In this document: positions 17,591 through 26,298 of the stretch, one piece after another
Layout of the letters: each line of letters begins with the position of its first letter
How positions within the stretch are numbered: position 1 is the first letter of the stretch
Assembly (NCBI GenBank): GCA_020634165.1
Contig: JACKCF010000001.1
Coordinates: 558,001-622,000 of the forward strand
DNA from: Anaerolineaceae bacterium
Lineage (GTDB): Bacteria; Chloroflexota; Anaerolineae; Aggregatilineales; Phototrophicaceae
Reading direction: 5' to 3'
DNA length: 64,000 nt
Position numbers and translations under genes: made by a program
Notes under the pieces: model-generated
Databases searched by the model: none
Told to the model about the DNA's origin: nothing
Seen by the model: the letters and a program-made list of their open reading frames with translations, nothing else

Positions 17591-17692
17591 AGTATATGTC
17601 CTTCACTATGAATGGTGTCGCAGCGGAGTATATCTTATCTCCTTACAATTTTACAAAACCATAAAATATGCCAATTGTCTAATTTCTGAGCA

Positions 17693-19177
17693 TCAGGCGG
17701 AGGGCATCGGCAGGCCCAGGCGCTCATATTGATCGAGCGGACTATCGTTGTCCTGCATCAAAGCAACCATCTTTTCGATCATCATGGCTTCAACAGTGTC
17801 ATCTTGCAATGGATTGAGTTGTTTGGGGTCGGCCTGAACATCAAACAGCAAGGTGCCGAAGGGATGGGCAGCGGCCCAGGCGCGGCTCGGAACCCGTAAT
17901 ACCGGGCAGTCTTTGGTAAACCTGAACGGCGGCACCAGCTCGGCATCCTTCAACTCTTCCCTCGAAAAGTGACCGCGCATATGAGTGACCATCAGTGTGT
18001 AATTATAGAGGGGCATGTTATCCGGCTTGGCTGGTGCGCGCATATAGACGTAATGGCCATCGGTGCAGTTGACATGTGTCCCATGTGCCCCAAACAGGGC
18101 CGCCTCGCGGACAGAGGCATCGTTGGCGATGGTATCGCGCAGGGGTTGCCCCTGCATATTGGCTGGCCGCTCGATGCCGAAATACTCTAGCAAGGTCGCC
18201 GGTAGGTCGATCATCTGTACCAGGCTCTGGCGGCGTTCGTTCTGAATGCGGCTGCGCGGGTCCCAGATGAACAGGGGCGTATGCGCCAGTTCGTTGTACC
18301 AGGGCTGGACGTTCTTGGCCCACCAGTCATGTTCACCCAGCAAAAAACCATGATCGGTGCAGACAATCAGCAGTGTATCGTCCCATAGGGCCAGTTCGTC
18401 CATCAGGTCCAGCACGCGGCCCATATAGCGATCACACATACTGAGCAGGGCGGCATACCGATAACGCATATGCTGCACATACTCATCGGACTCCGTAACT
18501 GGGGCATAGTTGGGCCAATCATCGGTCCATTCTGGTGGCGGCGTGTAACCATCCGGATACAGGTTTTTGAACTCCTGCTGCGTGAAGAACGGTTCATGCG
18601 GGTCGAAGGTTTCGACTTGCAGGAACCAGTTATCGGCCTCGTGATTCTCACGGATGAATTCCATGCCCAGGTCGAAGGTCCGTGCCTGCGGCTGCGACTC
18701 TGGCGTACGCATAAACTGGCGGTTGATCGCATCCTGTCGGCGCAGGGTATCGCGCGTTTCATTGCTGGATGCAGCGATAGCTACATCGGCATCCACGACG
18801 GCCTTCCAGGGATCGCCTTCCTGCCCGCGCACAAACTCGAAGGTGTTATAGCGCATATGATAGGTCGCGCCGCCATCTTCCCAGTAATGCTGATGATCTG
18901 TGACCAGACGAGTGTAGATGCCGTTATTCTTGAGGATTTCCGGCATGGAGTCGTCGAACGGCTCCAATGGCGACCAACTGCGATGCAAGAAGTTGTAGCG
19001 TCCGGTATGCAGTTCACGACGGGCGGGCATACACGGCATGCTGCCAACATAGCAGTTATCGAAGACGGCTGTGCGTTGTGCCAATCGCTGGAAGTTAGGC
19101 GTATGCGTCCAATCGCAGCCATAGGGCGAGAGCATGCGCCGGTTCAGTGTGTCGAACATCACCATAATGGCTTTCAT
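17693..19177 (-). CDS. Sulfatase (type I, formylglycine-dependent)
   Basis: 494 residues, cytoplasmic as read (no signal peptide). It hydrolyses sulfate esters. The activation motif CMPARRELHTG carries Cys49 in the C-x-P-x-R-x4-T-G pattern that anaerobic or aerobic maturases convert to formylglycine. The N-terminal metal site is present in a modified form (MVMFDTLNRRMLSPYG, normally DDxR/N), and later landmarks include TDHQHYW, GRVLDLMD and TDHGFLLGEHDWWAKN, the usual second metal-binding region. GAGGTGACG precedes the ATG. It lies upstream of the solute-binding protein on the same strand. No sulfatase-maturing enzyme was found in the window. Substrate unknown; a sulfated sugar or choline-type ester are both possible. 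Confidence 0.88.
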   Translation of the reverse strand: MKAIMVMFDTLNRRMLSPYGCDWTHTPNFQRLAQRTAVFDNCYVGSMPCMPARRELHTGRYNFLHRSWSPLEPFDDSMPEILKNNGIYTRLVTDHQHYWEDGGATYHMRYNTFEFVRGQEGDPWKAVVDADVAIAASSNETRDTLRRQDAINRQFMRTPESQPQARTFDLGMEFIRENHEADNWFLQVETFDPHEPFFTQQEFKNLYPDGYTPPPEWTDDWPNYAPVTESDEYVQHMRYRYAALLSMCDRYMGRVLDLMDELALWDDTLLIVCTDHGFLLGEHDWWAKNVQPWYNELAHTPLFIWDPRSRIQNERRQSLVQMIDLPATLLEYFGIERPANMQGQPLRDTIANDASVREAALFGAHGTHVNCTDGHYVYMRAPAKPDNMPLYNYTLMVTHMRGHFSREELKDAELVPPFRFTKDCPVLRVPSRAWAAAHPFGTLLFDVQADPKQLNPLQDDTVEAMMIEKMVALMQDNDSPLDQYERLGLPMPSA

Positions 19178-19214
19178 AACGTCACCTCACATTCAGGGAT
19201 GAATAGATACTTGA

Positions 19215-19325
19215 ACCCCACCTCTAAGTCCTCTCCTATGATATGAGAGGACTTATGCCAGCACTCAAGTTGCCAGGAAAGGCATCCTTCCACCTCACGG
19301 GGGAAGGACTGAGGATGGGGGTCGT
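19215..19325. repeat. Palindromic intergenic repeats
   Basis: AAGTCCTCTC and GAGAGGACTT form a perfect hairpin (about 19227-19257). A CATCCTTCC...GGGGGAAGGACTGAGGATG element at 19283-19317 is nearly identical to the copy at 49548-49580. Both lie between the sulfatase start and the epimerase stop. Confidence 0.7.
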
Positions 19326-19351
19326 GTGAGCAAAAGATTCGTCAACCTAAC

Positions 19352-20308
19352 TTAGCTGATGTCAATCTCGCCGTGATCGGCCAGCCATTGCACACTCTCG
19401 AAAACGGCTTCCAGAGAGGTGTAGCGTGGTGTATATCCCAGTAGGCGACGTGCTTTTTCTATGCTGGCGTTGGGGCTGTGCGCGATGTGATCCCAGGTGC
19501 CAGCGGCGGCATCTTCGCTGACGGTCTCTTTCCACTGGTCCCAGGGCATAAAATTCAGATCGGCCTCCTGACCAAACCAGGCCGCCAGGGCTTCAGCGAA
19601 GCCGCGCAGGGTCAGCGCCGCGCCGGAAACCGCATGGAAGCTCTCTCCAACCGAAGTGCTCCAGTTGGCCATCGCCAGCATAAACACCTGCGCCACATCA
19701 TCGGCATGAACATGATGCACTGTTTCCATGCCCAGGTTCGGGATATTGAGCGTCTCACCCTTAGCCAATTTCTCGAACACATCGAGTTCTTTGTTGCCAG
19801 CCGGATTCACCGGAATGTGGCCTGGGCCGACGATGTGCCCAGGATGAATAGCGGTCGCCGGGAAGTTGTTGAGATGTGCTTCTCGCATCAGATAGCGCTC
19901 AATCAATGATTTTTGGATGCCATATTCACCGAATGGCTGGCGCGCGGCATCTTCTGTTGTCGGCACCTGCGCGGAATGCCCGTGCATCCAGATGGTGCCG
20001 CAGTGCAAAAAGTGCTCAACCTGCCCCCGCAGCGCCTCAACCAGATGCTGGCAGCTTTCCAGCGTAAAGCAGATCATGTCGATGACGGCATCTGGCTGCA
20101 TATCGCGAATTTTCCCGCCGAAAGTACCAGCCGCTTCTTCTGCCGCTCTGTCGATGAATACGCGCTCGACCTGGTTCCAGGCGGCATGGGGCAAATAGGG
20201 CTGGCTTTCGCCTCGGCTGATGCATACCACCTCATGTCCGGCTTCCACCAGGCGCGGCACCAGATACGTCCCGACGTGGCCCGTCCCACCAATAACAACA
20301 ACTTTCAT
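19352..20308 (-). CDS. NAD-dependent epimerase/dehydratase (extended SDR)
   Basis: 318 residues from the ATG at 20308, where AGAGGA is well spaced; a longer frame to 20371 has no binding site. The N-terminal GGTGHVG (G7-x2-G10-x2-G13) is the Rossmann dinucleotide motif of NAD-dependent epimerases. Strands and helices follow the SDR order (DMQPDAVIDMICF, HFLHCGTIWMHG, FPATAIHPGHIVGPGHIP). The catalytic Y-x3-K appears as the tyrosine in EYGIQKSLIERYL (Y-x3-K). Such proteins modify nucleotide-linked or free sugars. It heads the minus-strand cluster with sulfatase and transporter, which suggests carbohydrate metabolism; the true substrate is unknown. Confidence 0.8.
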   Translation of the reverse strand: MKVVVIGGTGHVGTYLVPRLVEAGHEVVCISRGESQPYLPHAAWNQVERVFIDRAAEEAAGTFGGKIRDMQPDAVIDMICFTLESCQHLVEALRGQVEHFLHCGTIWMHGHSAQVPTTEDAARQPFGEYGIQKSLIERYLMREAHLNNFPATAIHPGHIVGPGHIPVNPAGNKELDVFEKLAKGETLNIPNLGMETVHHVHADDVAQVFMLAMANWSTSVGESFHAVSGAALTLRGFAEALAAWFGQEADLNFMPWDQWKETVSEDAAAGTWDHIAHSPNASIEKARRLLGYTPRYTSLEAVFESVQWLADHGEIDIS

Positions 20309-20552
20309 AAGATTTCCTCTCAAATAATTCTCGTAGCTGAATACCCATATTCTAGCGACACTAAGCGGCAATCAGCAAAGCAAATGGTGCGGGCTGCGGT
20401 TCGATAGGAACCTGAAAGGATTGCGGGCTATCATGACAGGTGTAGCGTGATCTGGCATAAAAACGTCGTAAAAATCGTTCAAACCCGTATGGCAAACGTT
20501 ATAAACAGATAAGAACCGTATGATAACTAACGGTATCGATATGTCGAAGTAC

Positions 20553-20580
20553 TTCACAGAATGAACAAACTGAGTACAAT
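20553..20580 (+). promoter_or_regulatory. Probable promoter
   Basis: TTCACA (20553-20558), 16-nt spacer, TACAAT (20575-20580). It would give a leader of ~175 nt before the small gene at 20761. The leader contains GGATTGT (about 20652) and ACAATCC (about 20706), able to pair. The rest of 20309-20552 shows nothing recognisable. Confidence 0.4.
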
Positions 20581-20760
20581 ATGGGTTAGGATAGTTCCCA
20601 AACGTCGACAAAATTGAATGGATCTATCAGAAAATACGTCACAGATCACATATGGATTGTTTTTGAAGAATTTTTTCGCTGTTATCTTAGGTACGAATTA
20701 CAAACACAATCCAGAATAAGCTGCAGCACACGTAAGACACTTGATAGAGAGGTCTTTATA

Positions 20761-20922
20761 GTGACCAGGCAAAAACGTACCATCTGGGATGAGTTAATTG
20801 AAATTGGCCGTGAAATCGCTGATACGATGGATCGGGTCATGAATCCCCATAAGCGGGAACCAGAACCCGTGCGCGTCCCCGTACCGGTACGGAATAACTA
20901 TCCTCCCCAACAAGAAGACTAA
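20761..20922 (+). CDS. Small charged protein of unknown function
   Basis: 53 residues from a GTG start; GAGAGG at 20747-20752 is correctly spaced, whereas the longer open frame from 20614 has no binding site. The N-terminal half is an amphipathic helix (IWDELIEIGREIADTMDRVM) and the tail is Pro/Arg-rich (HKREPEPVRVPVPVRNN). No homolog recognised. A terminator follows at 20948, which supports a real transcription unit. Confidence 0.5.
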   Translation: MTRQKRTIWDELIEIGREIADTMDRVMNPHKREPEPVRVPVPVRNNYPPQQED

Positions 20923-20947
20923 TCTCTGATAACGTTTATACAATTCC

Positions 20948-20974
20948 GTGCGGCGGCAGCCGTGCTTTTGTTTT
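20948..20974 (+). terminator. Intrinsic terminator
   Basis: GTGCGGC (20948-20954) pairs with GCCGTGC (20959-20965, two G-U pairs) around GGCA, followed by TTTTGTTTT. Confidence 0.65.
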
Positions 20975-21214
20975 GTCTCGTCGTGAAAATAATTCTTAAG
21001 CGTCTGCCAATAGGCTGTGTGATTGACCCAGCCTATAAAGTGTTGTATGGTTAGGCCATCGCAGGACAACACCCTTAACGGAGTCATCATCATGGCATCC
21101 AAACACATCATCACATTGGGTATAGAGGTGGCCCGCTCTTCTCTTATGTAGCGGTTAGTGTTGGCCGCGATCCTCCCCTTACGCTTAAACAACTATCATA
21201 CTACTTGGCCATAA

Positions 21215-21370
21215 CTGGGTAGCAAACCGCTAGCCCTGGTGCATTTGCGCGTCTGGGATTTGTGGCTCGCTGTGGGCGTTCGGCTGATTGTTGGCTGGAT
21301 GGTACAATTCCACGCTGGCTGGAAGCAAACCGGTATTGATATTTATGTTGCCGCATTGGCGACTATCTGA
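21215..21370 (+). pseudogene. Possible remnant of a membrane-protein gene
   Basis: A 51-codon open stretch with no start codon near a binding site reads LVHLRVWDLWLAVGVRLIVG then WMVQFHAGWKQTGID, which looks like a transmembrane segment of a once longer protein. Upstream, 21092-21151 has a short start-to-stop frame (MASKHIITLGIEVARSSLM). The 20975-21403 region holds nothing else recognisable. The decayed-gene reading is uncertain. Confidence 0.25.
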
Positions 21371-21403
21371 AACACACCGACTAACGGAGAAAACGAATCG
21401 TTT

Positions 21404-24193
21404 ATGACCGAATCATATCAACATAAAGCAATTGAAAAACGCTGGCAGGATCAGTGGGAAGAGACGTCGCTGTATCGCAGCGTGGTGGATTGGAGCAAGC
21501 CCAAGCACTATGCGCTGACGATGCTGCCCTATCCCTCTGGCGACCTGCACATCGGCCACTGGTTCGCGATGACGCCCAGTGACGCCCGTGCCCGCTGGAT
21601 GCGCATGCGCGGCTACAATGTCATGTTCCCGATGGGCTTTGATGCCTTTGGCCTGCCAGCGGAGCAGGCGGCCATCAGCCGCAACATCCATCCCTGGAAG
21701 TGGACCTACGCCAATATCGAGCGCATGCAAAAGCAGATGCGCAGCATGGGTGCCATGTTTGACTGGGAACGTGAGGCCATCTCCTGCACGCCGGAATACT
21801 ACAAGTGGACCGAGTGGTTCTTCAAAGTGTTCTACGAAAATGGCCTGGCCTATCGTGATGAAGCGCTGGTGAACTGGTCGGAGGCGCTGCAAACGGTGCT
21901 GGCCAACGAACAGGTCATCGATGGCAAGGACGAACGCCTGGGCCAGCCCGTCATCCAGAAGCTGATGACGCAGTGGTTCTTCAAGATCACCGATTATGCC
22001 GACGAACTGCTGAACTTCGATGAGCTGGATTGGCCGGAGCCGATCAAGATCATGCAGACCAACTGGATTGGTCGCAGCGAGGGCGCCAAGGTTAGCTTCA
22101 AGGTAGCATCGACTGACGATGACATCGTTGTATTCACGACGCGGCCCGATACTTTGTGGGGCGCGACCTTCATGGTGCTGGCCCCGGAGCATAGTCTGGT
22201 CGATAAGATCACAACCGACGACCAGCGCGCTGCTATCAATGCCTACCGGGATGCCGCTGCCAGCGCAACCGAAATCGAGCGCCTGAGCGAAGACCGCGAA
22301 AAGTCGGGTGTGTTCACCGGAGCATATGCTATCAATCCGGTCAACCAGAAGCAAATCCCGATCTGGATCGCGGACTACGTCATGATTAGCTATGGTACAG
22401 GCGCGATCATGGCGGTGCCGTATGGCGATCAGCGCGACTTCGAGTTTGCGCGTCACTTCGGCCTGGAAATCGTCGCTGTCGTTCAGCCAGATGGCGTCGA
22501 CGAAATCCCTGTGCCGGATGAGATGGACGAAGCCTACGCTGGCCCTGGCACAATGGTCAACAGTGGCCCGCTGGATGGCATCGCCCATAATGGCGAAAAA
22601 GGCCGTAAGAGTCCTGCCATCGCCTCCGCCATCGACTACCTGGAAGAGCGCGGCATCGGCGAGGAAACGGTTAATTACCGCCTGCGTGACTGGCTAATCA
22701 GCCGCCAGCGCTATTGGGGTAGCCCCATTCCGATGATCCATCGTCAGGATGGCACCGTCGAACCCGTTCCCGATAGCGACCTGCCTGTTGAACTGCCGGA
22801 AGATGTCGAATTCATGCCGACCGGACGTAGTCCGCTGACCTACCACCAGCCGTTCCTGAACACGGTTGACAGCGATGGCAATCCGGCCCGCCGTGAAACG
22901 GACACGATGGATACCTTCATGTGCTCATCGTGGTATCAACTGCGCTACCTGTCGCCGCATGAGCAGGAAGAACCCTTCTCTGCGGAAGAAGCGGCCTATT
23001 GGCTGCCGGTCGATGTCTATACCGGTGGTGCGGAACACGCCGTCATGCACCTGCTGTATACGCGCTTTTTCACCAAGGCCCTGCGCGATACAGGCGTCTT
23101 CGATGAGGCCATCAAAGTCATGAAGCGCGAAGGGCGTGATCCAGCAGGTTTGTTCGATGAGCCAATGACGGTCCTGCGTAATCAGGGCCAGGTATTGGGT
23201 GGTGAACGCCTGGGCGATTATGTCCTGTGCAGCGGCCAGTTCTCTGGTGACAAGCTGATGGCCGACCGCGTGGAAGTCGTCGAATGGGCGGATGTCCCGG
23301 CAGGATTCCAGGGCGTTACGGGCGAACTGATGAAGCGCGTCGAGGGTACGCTGTTCGTCGGCCCCGATAACAGCATTGTCGAGGTTAAGCCCGATGCCGA
23401 AATCATCATTCCGGCGATTGAGGGCACGAACAACGTCAACCAGCTAAAGCACCACCTGGAAATCCAGCGCATGTCCAAGAGCAAGGGCAATGTGGTCAAT
23501 CCTGATGAACTGGTCGACAAATACGGCGCCGATACCGTTCGCGCCTACCTGATGTTCAACTTTGACTGGCAGAAGGGCGGTCCCTGGAACGAGAATAATA
23601 TCAAAGGCCCGTCTGGCTGGATCAGCGATGTGTGGGATATCGTGGTCGCGGGTACGCCAGAAGGCGCAGGCAACCCGGATGTCGAGCGCGATGTCGAGCG
23701 TAAGCTGCACCAGACCATCAACGAGATCGACAACAGCCTGGAGAAGTTCAGCTTCAACAAGGCCATTGCCGACCAGATGAAGTTCAAGAACTTCTTCAAG
23801 GCGGCCCTACAGGCGGGTGATGTTGGCCCCGATGCCTGGGCCGCGACTGTTGGCGTCATGCTGCGCCTGATGGCTCCCTTTACGCCCCATGTCGCTGAAG
23901 AACTATGGGCGCGCATGGGCTGGGACTACAGCGTGCATCAGCAGCCCTGGCCGGAATATGACGAAGAAAAGGCGGCGGAATCCGAAGTGCCGCTGGTCAT
24001 CATGATTAATGGCAAGCCGCGTGGGACCATCACTGTCGCGGCAGGCATCGCTCAGGCAGACGCCGAAAAGCTGGTGCTGGCCTCCGAAAAGGTGCAGTCA
24101 GCATTGAACGGCGACACGCCCAACCGCGTGATCTTCATCCCTGGCGACGAGCCGAAGGTCAATATCGTCGTCGGGGGCAAGAAGAAAAAGTAG
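21404..24193 (+). CDS. leuS: Leucyl-tRNA synthetase
   Basis: 929 residues. Charges tRNA-Leu with leucine in the cytoplasm. HIGH motif at residues 49-52 (YPSGDLHIGH), the editing (CP1) domain in the middle (TTRPDTLWGATFMVLAPEH), the tryptophan-rich CSSWYQLRYLSPH region, and RMSKSKGN near 689-696 in place of KMSKS. Longer than the usual ~820-870 residues; much of the extra length is an insertion of ~100 residues between FDEPMTVLRNQGQVLG and RMSKS, where leucine-specific insertions normally sit. C-terminal anticodon-binding and small tail domain present. No T-box-like leader is seen upstream. A strong terminator follows. Confidence 0.97.
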   Translation: MTESYQHKAIEKRWQDQWEETSLYRSVVDWSKPKHYALTMLPYPSGDLHIGHWFAMTPSDARARWMRMRGYNVMFPMGFDAFGLPAEQAAISRNIHPWKWTYANIERMQKQMRSMGAMFDWEREAISCTPEYYKWTEWFFKVFYENGLAYRDEALVNWSEALQTVLANEQVIDGKDERLGQPVIQKLMTQWFFKITDYADELLNFDELDWPEPIKIMQTNWIGRSEGAKVSFKVASTDDDIVVFTTRPDTLWGATFMVLAPEHSLVDKITTDDQRAAINAYRDAAASATEIERLSEDREKSGVFTGAYAINPVNQKQIPIWIADYVMISYGTGAIMAVPYGDQRDFEFARHFGLEIVAVVQPDGVDEIPVPDEMDEAYAGPGTMVNSGPLDGIAHNGEKGRKSPAIASAIDYLEERGIGEETVNYRLRDWLISRQRYWGSPIPMIHRQDGTVEPVPDSDLPVELPEDVEFMPTGRSPLTYHQPFLNTVDSDGNPARRETDTMDTFMCSSWYQLRYLSPHEQEEPFSAEEAAYWLPVDVYTGGAEHAVMHLLYTRFFTKALRDTGVFDEAIKVMKREGRDPAGLFDEPMTVLRNQGQVLGGERLGDYVLCSGQFSGDKLMADRVEVVEWADVPAGFQGVTGELMKRVEGTLFVGPDNSIVEVKPDAEIIIPAIEGTNNVNQLKHHLEIQRMSKSKGNVVNPDELVDKYGADTVRAYLMFNFDWQKGGPWNENNIKGPSGWISDVWDIVVAGTPEGAGNPDVERDVERKLHQTINEIDNSLEKFSFNKAIADQMKFKNFFKAALQAGDVGPDAWAATVGVMLRLMAPFTPHVAEELWARMGWDYSVHQQPWPEYDEEKAAESEVPLVIMINGKPRGTITVAAGIAQADAEKLVLASEKVQSALNGDTPNRVIFIPGDEPKVNIVVGGKKKK

Positions 24194-24219
24194 CCGGACC
24201 GCTGTCATTCACTATGTAG

Positions 24220-24248
24220 AAACGCGCTCCTAGCGGGGCGCGTTTTTT
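24220..24248 (+). terminator. Intrinsic terminator of leuS
   Basis: AAACGCGCTCC and GGGGCGCGTTT form an 11-bp stem with loop TAGC, then TTT. Confidence 0.85.
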
Positions 24249-24333
24249 ATACCTCTTGTCGCGGTTTCGCCAATGGACACACAATCTGGTACTTTTTAGG
24301 CAACGTTCTGTTCGTTTATTGAGAGGGCAGACC

Positions 24334-25017
24334 ATGACCGACAAGCAGCAGGCACTCTTGCAGATCGCTGATGAAATACGCGGCGAGGCATCGTACCTGA
24401 ACAATTTTGCCCATAATGTCCACGCTATCGAACGCGCTCACCACCTGATGGAACTGGCGGCGCAGGTGGTCGCCCTGGCCTCTGATAAACCCATAGAAGT
24501 CGCTCGCGAAGGCTTTACCGATGGCTCCTGGCAGCACTTTTCGCCTGTGATCGCCGTCGAAGCGATCGTGCTCAATGAGCAGGGTGAGTTGCTGCTGATC
24601 CAGCGCAGTGACAGCAGGCGTTGGGCCTTGCCTGGTGGCATCGCTGAAATTGGCCCAACTTTCTCTGAGGCGGTGCTGCGTGAACTGTGGGAAGAAGCGG
24701 GTTTGCGGGGGCGCGTCAAGCGCCTGCTCGGTGTGTTCGATGGCCGATTGTGGCAAACGGAATCAACCTGGCATCTGGTCTATCTTATCTACCAGATTGA
24801 ATGTCGCGATTTTTCTGCCAGCCCAGGCAGTGAAACAGTGGGCACAGGTTTCTTCCGGCGCGACAATCTACCCGACGAACTTCACCCTGGCCACGAAGTC
24901 CGCATCCAAAAATGCTTCCAGCTATTAGAGGGGACAGAGGCACACTTTGATCTGGCAGACTCATTTGATGCGGATATGCCCATGTTCCAGCGACCAACGG
25001 ATGATTCTGGCGATTGA
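24334..25017 (+). CDS. Nudix hydrolase with N-terminal helical domain
   Basis: 227 residues; GAGAGGGCAG decides the ATG at 24334 over an upstream in-frame start. The first ~65 residues (ALLQIADEIRGEASYLN, FAHNVHAIERAHHLMELAAQ) are the helical N-terminal domain typical of a Nudix subgroup related to ADP-ribose pyrophosphatases. The Nudix box reads GGIAEIGPTFSEAVLRELWE then EAGL: the RELWEEAGL metal-binding core is intact, but the first conserved Glu of G-x5-E is Pro. It hydrolyses a nucleoside diphosphate linked to another group; the exact substrate is unknown. Followed directly by two small genes. Confidence 0.88.
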   Translation: MTDKQQALLQIADEIRGEASYLNNFAHNVHAIERAHHLMELAAQVVALASDKPIEVAREGFTDGSWQHFSPVIAVEAIVLNEQGELLLIQRSDSRRWALPGGIAEIGPTFSEAVLRELWEEAGLRGRVKRLLGVFDGRLWQTESTWHLVYLIYQIECRDFSASPGSETVGTGFFRRDNLPDELHPGHEVRIQKCFQLLEGTEAHFDLADSFDADMPMFQRPTDDSGD

Positions 25018-25028
25018 GGAGGAAGAAA

Positions 25029-25370
25029 TTGAACTTGATGCCATCTAAAGAAAATATGGGACCATACTTCAAGCGCCTGCTAAAGGTTATCGAATGCCTC
25101 TATCCAACACCTCCTCCTAAAGAAAAATATCTGTATCTGCTTTGTTTCCTATATGAAGAAACTCAGATGACAGAACGTGAGGTTGCGTATATTTACGGCA
25201 GTTATGTCGGCAAAGACTACTTAGATCTAATTGGCGATGTCTCAGAGGCCCGCACTGAATTTGTGCCAAATTTGGAGAAGTATGGGCTGCTTAAACAACA
25301 ACTGGTCGACTGTGGCTACGGTGACTGGGCACTTGATCCGACGACGTATGATCCGACTTTGAATGATTAA
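25029..25370 (+). CDS. Small protein of unknown function
   Basis: 113 residues from a TTG start 6 nt after AGGAGG (25017-25022); the ATG at 25038 is 15 nt away and less likely. The protein is rich in Tyr and acidic residues, mostly helical (FKRLLKVIECLYPTPP, EREVAYIYGSYVGKDYLDLI). Not recognised. It lies 11 nt after the Nudix gene and 20 nt before the zinc-ribbon gene, so the three are probably one operon. AT-richer than leuS. Confidence 0.6.
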   Translation: MNLMPSKENMGPYFKRLLKVIECLYPTPPPKEKYLYLLCFLYEETQMTEREVAYIYGSYVGKDYLDLIGDVSEARTEFVPNLEKYGLLKQQLVDCGYGDWALDPTTYDPTLND

Positions 25371-25390
25371 GGCTCTTGGAGTGGTAGTTT

Positions 25391-25654
25391 ATGAACGATA
25401 AATCAAATAACTGCCGTGTTTGTGGGCTTGACCAAGGGTTTTCACCATGGGGAGAAAACGATAACGTACCAAGTTACTTTATTTGTCCTTGCTGTGGAGC
25501 TGAATTTGGTTTACATGATGAGACATACGACCAGATCAAAGAATACCGTGAACAGTGGCTAACCAATGGCGCGAAATGGTTTGATGAAAAACATAGACCG
25601 GAAGGATGGGATCAGGATAGTCAACTCAAGGGAATTCCCGACCTGTATATTTAA
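25391..25654 (+). CDS. Small zinc-ribbon-like protein with CPCC motif
   Basis: 87 residues. C8-x2-C11 and the C32-x-C34-C35 group (ICPCCGAEFG) suggest a zinc ribbon. Then a Tyr/Trp-rich helical part (YDQIKEYREQWLTNGAKWF). The layout resembles small cysteine-rich CPCC-type proteins of unknown function that often occur beside other small genes in bacterial accessory regions. Last gene of the Nudix cluster; its stop codon overlaps the first base of a terminator stem. Confidence 0.65.
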   Translation: MNDKSNNCRVCGLDQGFSPWGENDNVPSYFICPCCGAEFGLHDETYDQIKEYREQWLTNGAKWFDEKHRPEGWDQDSQLKGIPDLYI

Positions 25655-25684
25655 AAGGGCATGGCCGTTCGGCTATGCCTTTTT
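25653..25684 (+). terminator. Intrinsic terminator of the Nudix cluster
   Basis: AAAAGGGCATGGCC (25653-25666) pairs along its full length with GGCTATGCCTTTTT (25671-25684), two G-U pairs, loop GTTC. Confidence 0.85.
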
Positions 25685-25700
25685 CTTTAGGATATTGTAT

Positions 25701-26066
25701 CTATGCTCCCATCAACTGGAGTGCATCCTCGACGCTAGAAGCCGTATCAATCGGGTAATTGATCGTTGCATTCAGTCGCTTACCTAATGTCACCATCGCC
25801 CGAACAAAGGCGTTGCCGACAATCACCACATGCGCGATGATCTGCGGCGCTTCCTGGCCAGTCTTTTTGAACAGGGCCATCGTCTTTTCGCGCTTGTTGT
25901 TGCTATCGGTAAAGTCGATGATGATCTTAATCGGGAATGTCTGGAACTCGTTGCTCTCGATCAACTTGATCTGAGAACGCACATATTCTTCCCAGGTCCA
26001 GTCCCCGGCGAGTTGCAGATGGAAAATAGTCTTTTTGGTGTCGCACCACGTTGAATGAATAGGCAT
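25701..26066 (-). CDS. STAS/SpoIIAA-like protein, paralog 3 of 3
   Basis: 121 residues. Same landmarks as the proteins at 8695 and 11113: early Trp, TIFHLQLAGDWTWEEYV near the N-terminus, KIIIDFTDSNN central strand ending in Asp, and HVVIVGNAFVRAM later strand. Soluble alpha/beta domain, no membrane segment. Downstream terminator shared tail to tail with the Nudix cluster. Function unknown; related folds regulate by protein-protein contact. Confidence 0.65.
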   Translation of the reverse strand: MPIHSTWCDTKKTIFHLQLAGDWTWEEYVRSQIKLIESNEFQTFPIKIIIDFTDSNNKREKTMALFKKTGQEAPQIIAHVVIVGNAFVRAMVTLGKRLNATINYPIDTASSVEDALQLMGA

Positions 26067-26298
26067 GTCGGCGTGTCCTCAATGATAGTGCTGCCAGAGC
26101 CGTAACGAGTGATCGAGCGATATATCAAAAATTACACGGCATTACATCGATGTCAACAGGCGTGGCATTAACTATCTTATAGGCAATGTGTTATCTCTTA
26201 CCAACGACAGGAGCTAAAAGAGGGGTGCGTACTATACTTCTGACGTTATCCAACCACTTGTACCCCCTATTGCATACTTAGTCAACAGGACAATCACG

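Noticed and set aside
20975..21403. T-box leader for leuS
   Set aside because: GGTACAATTCC near 21300 only loosely resembles the T-box core; no specifier loop, antiterminator or terminator pair was found.
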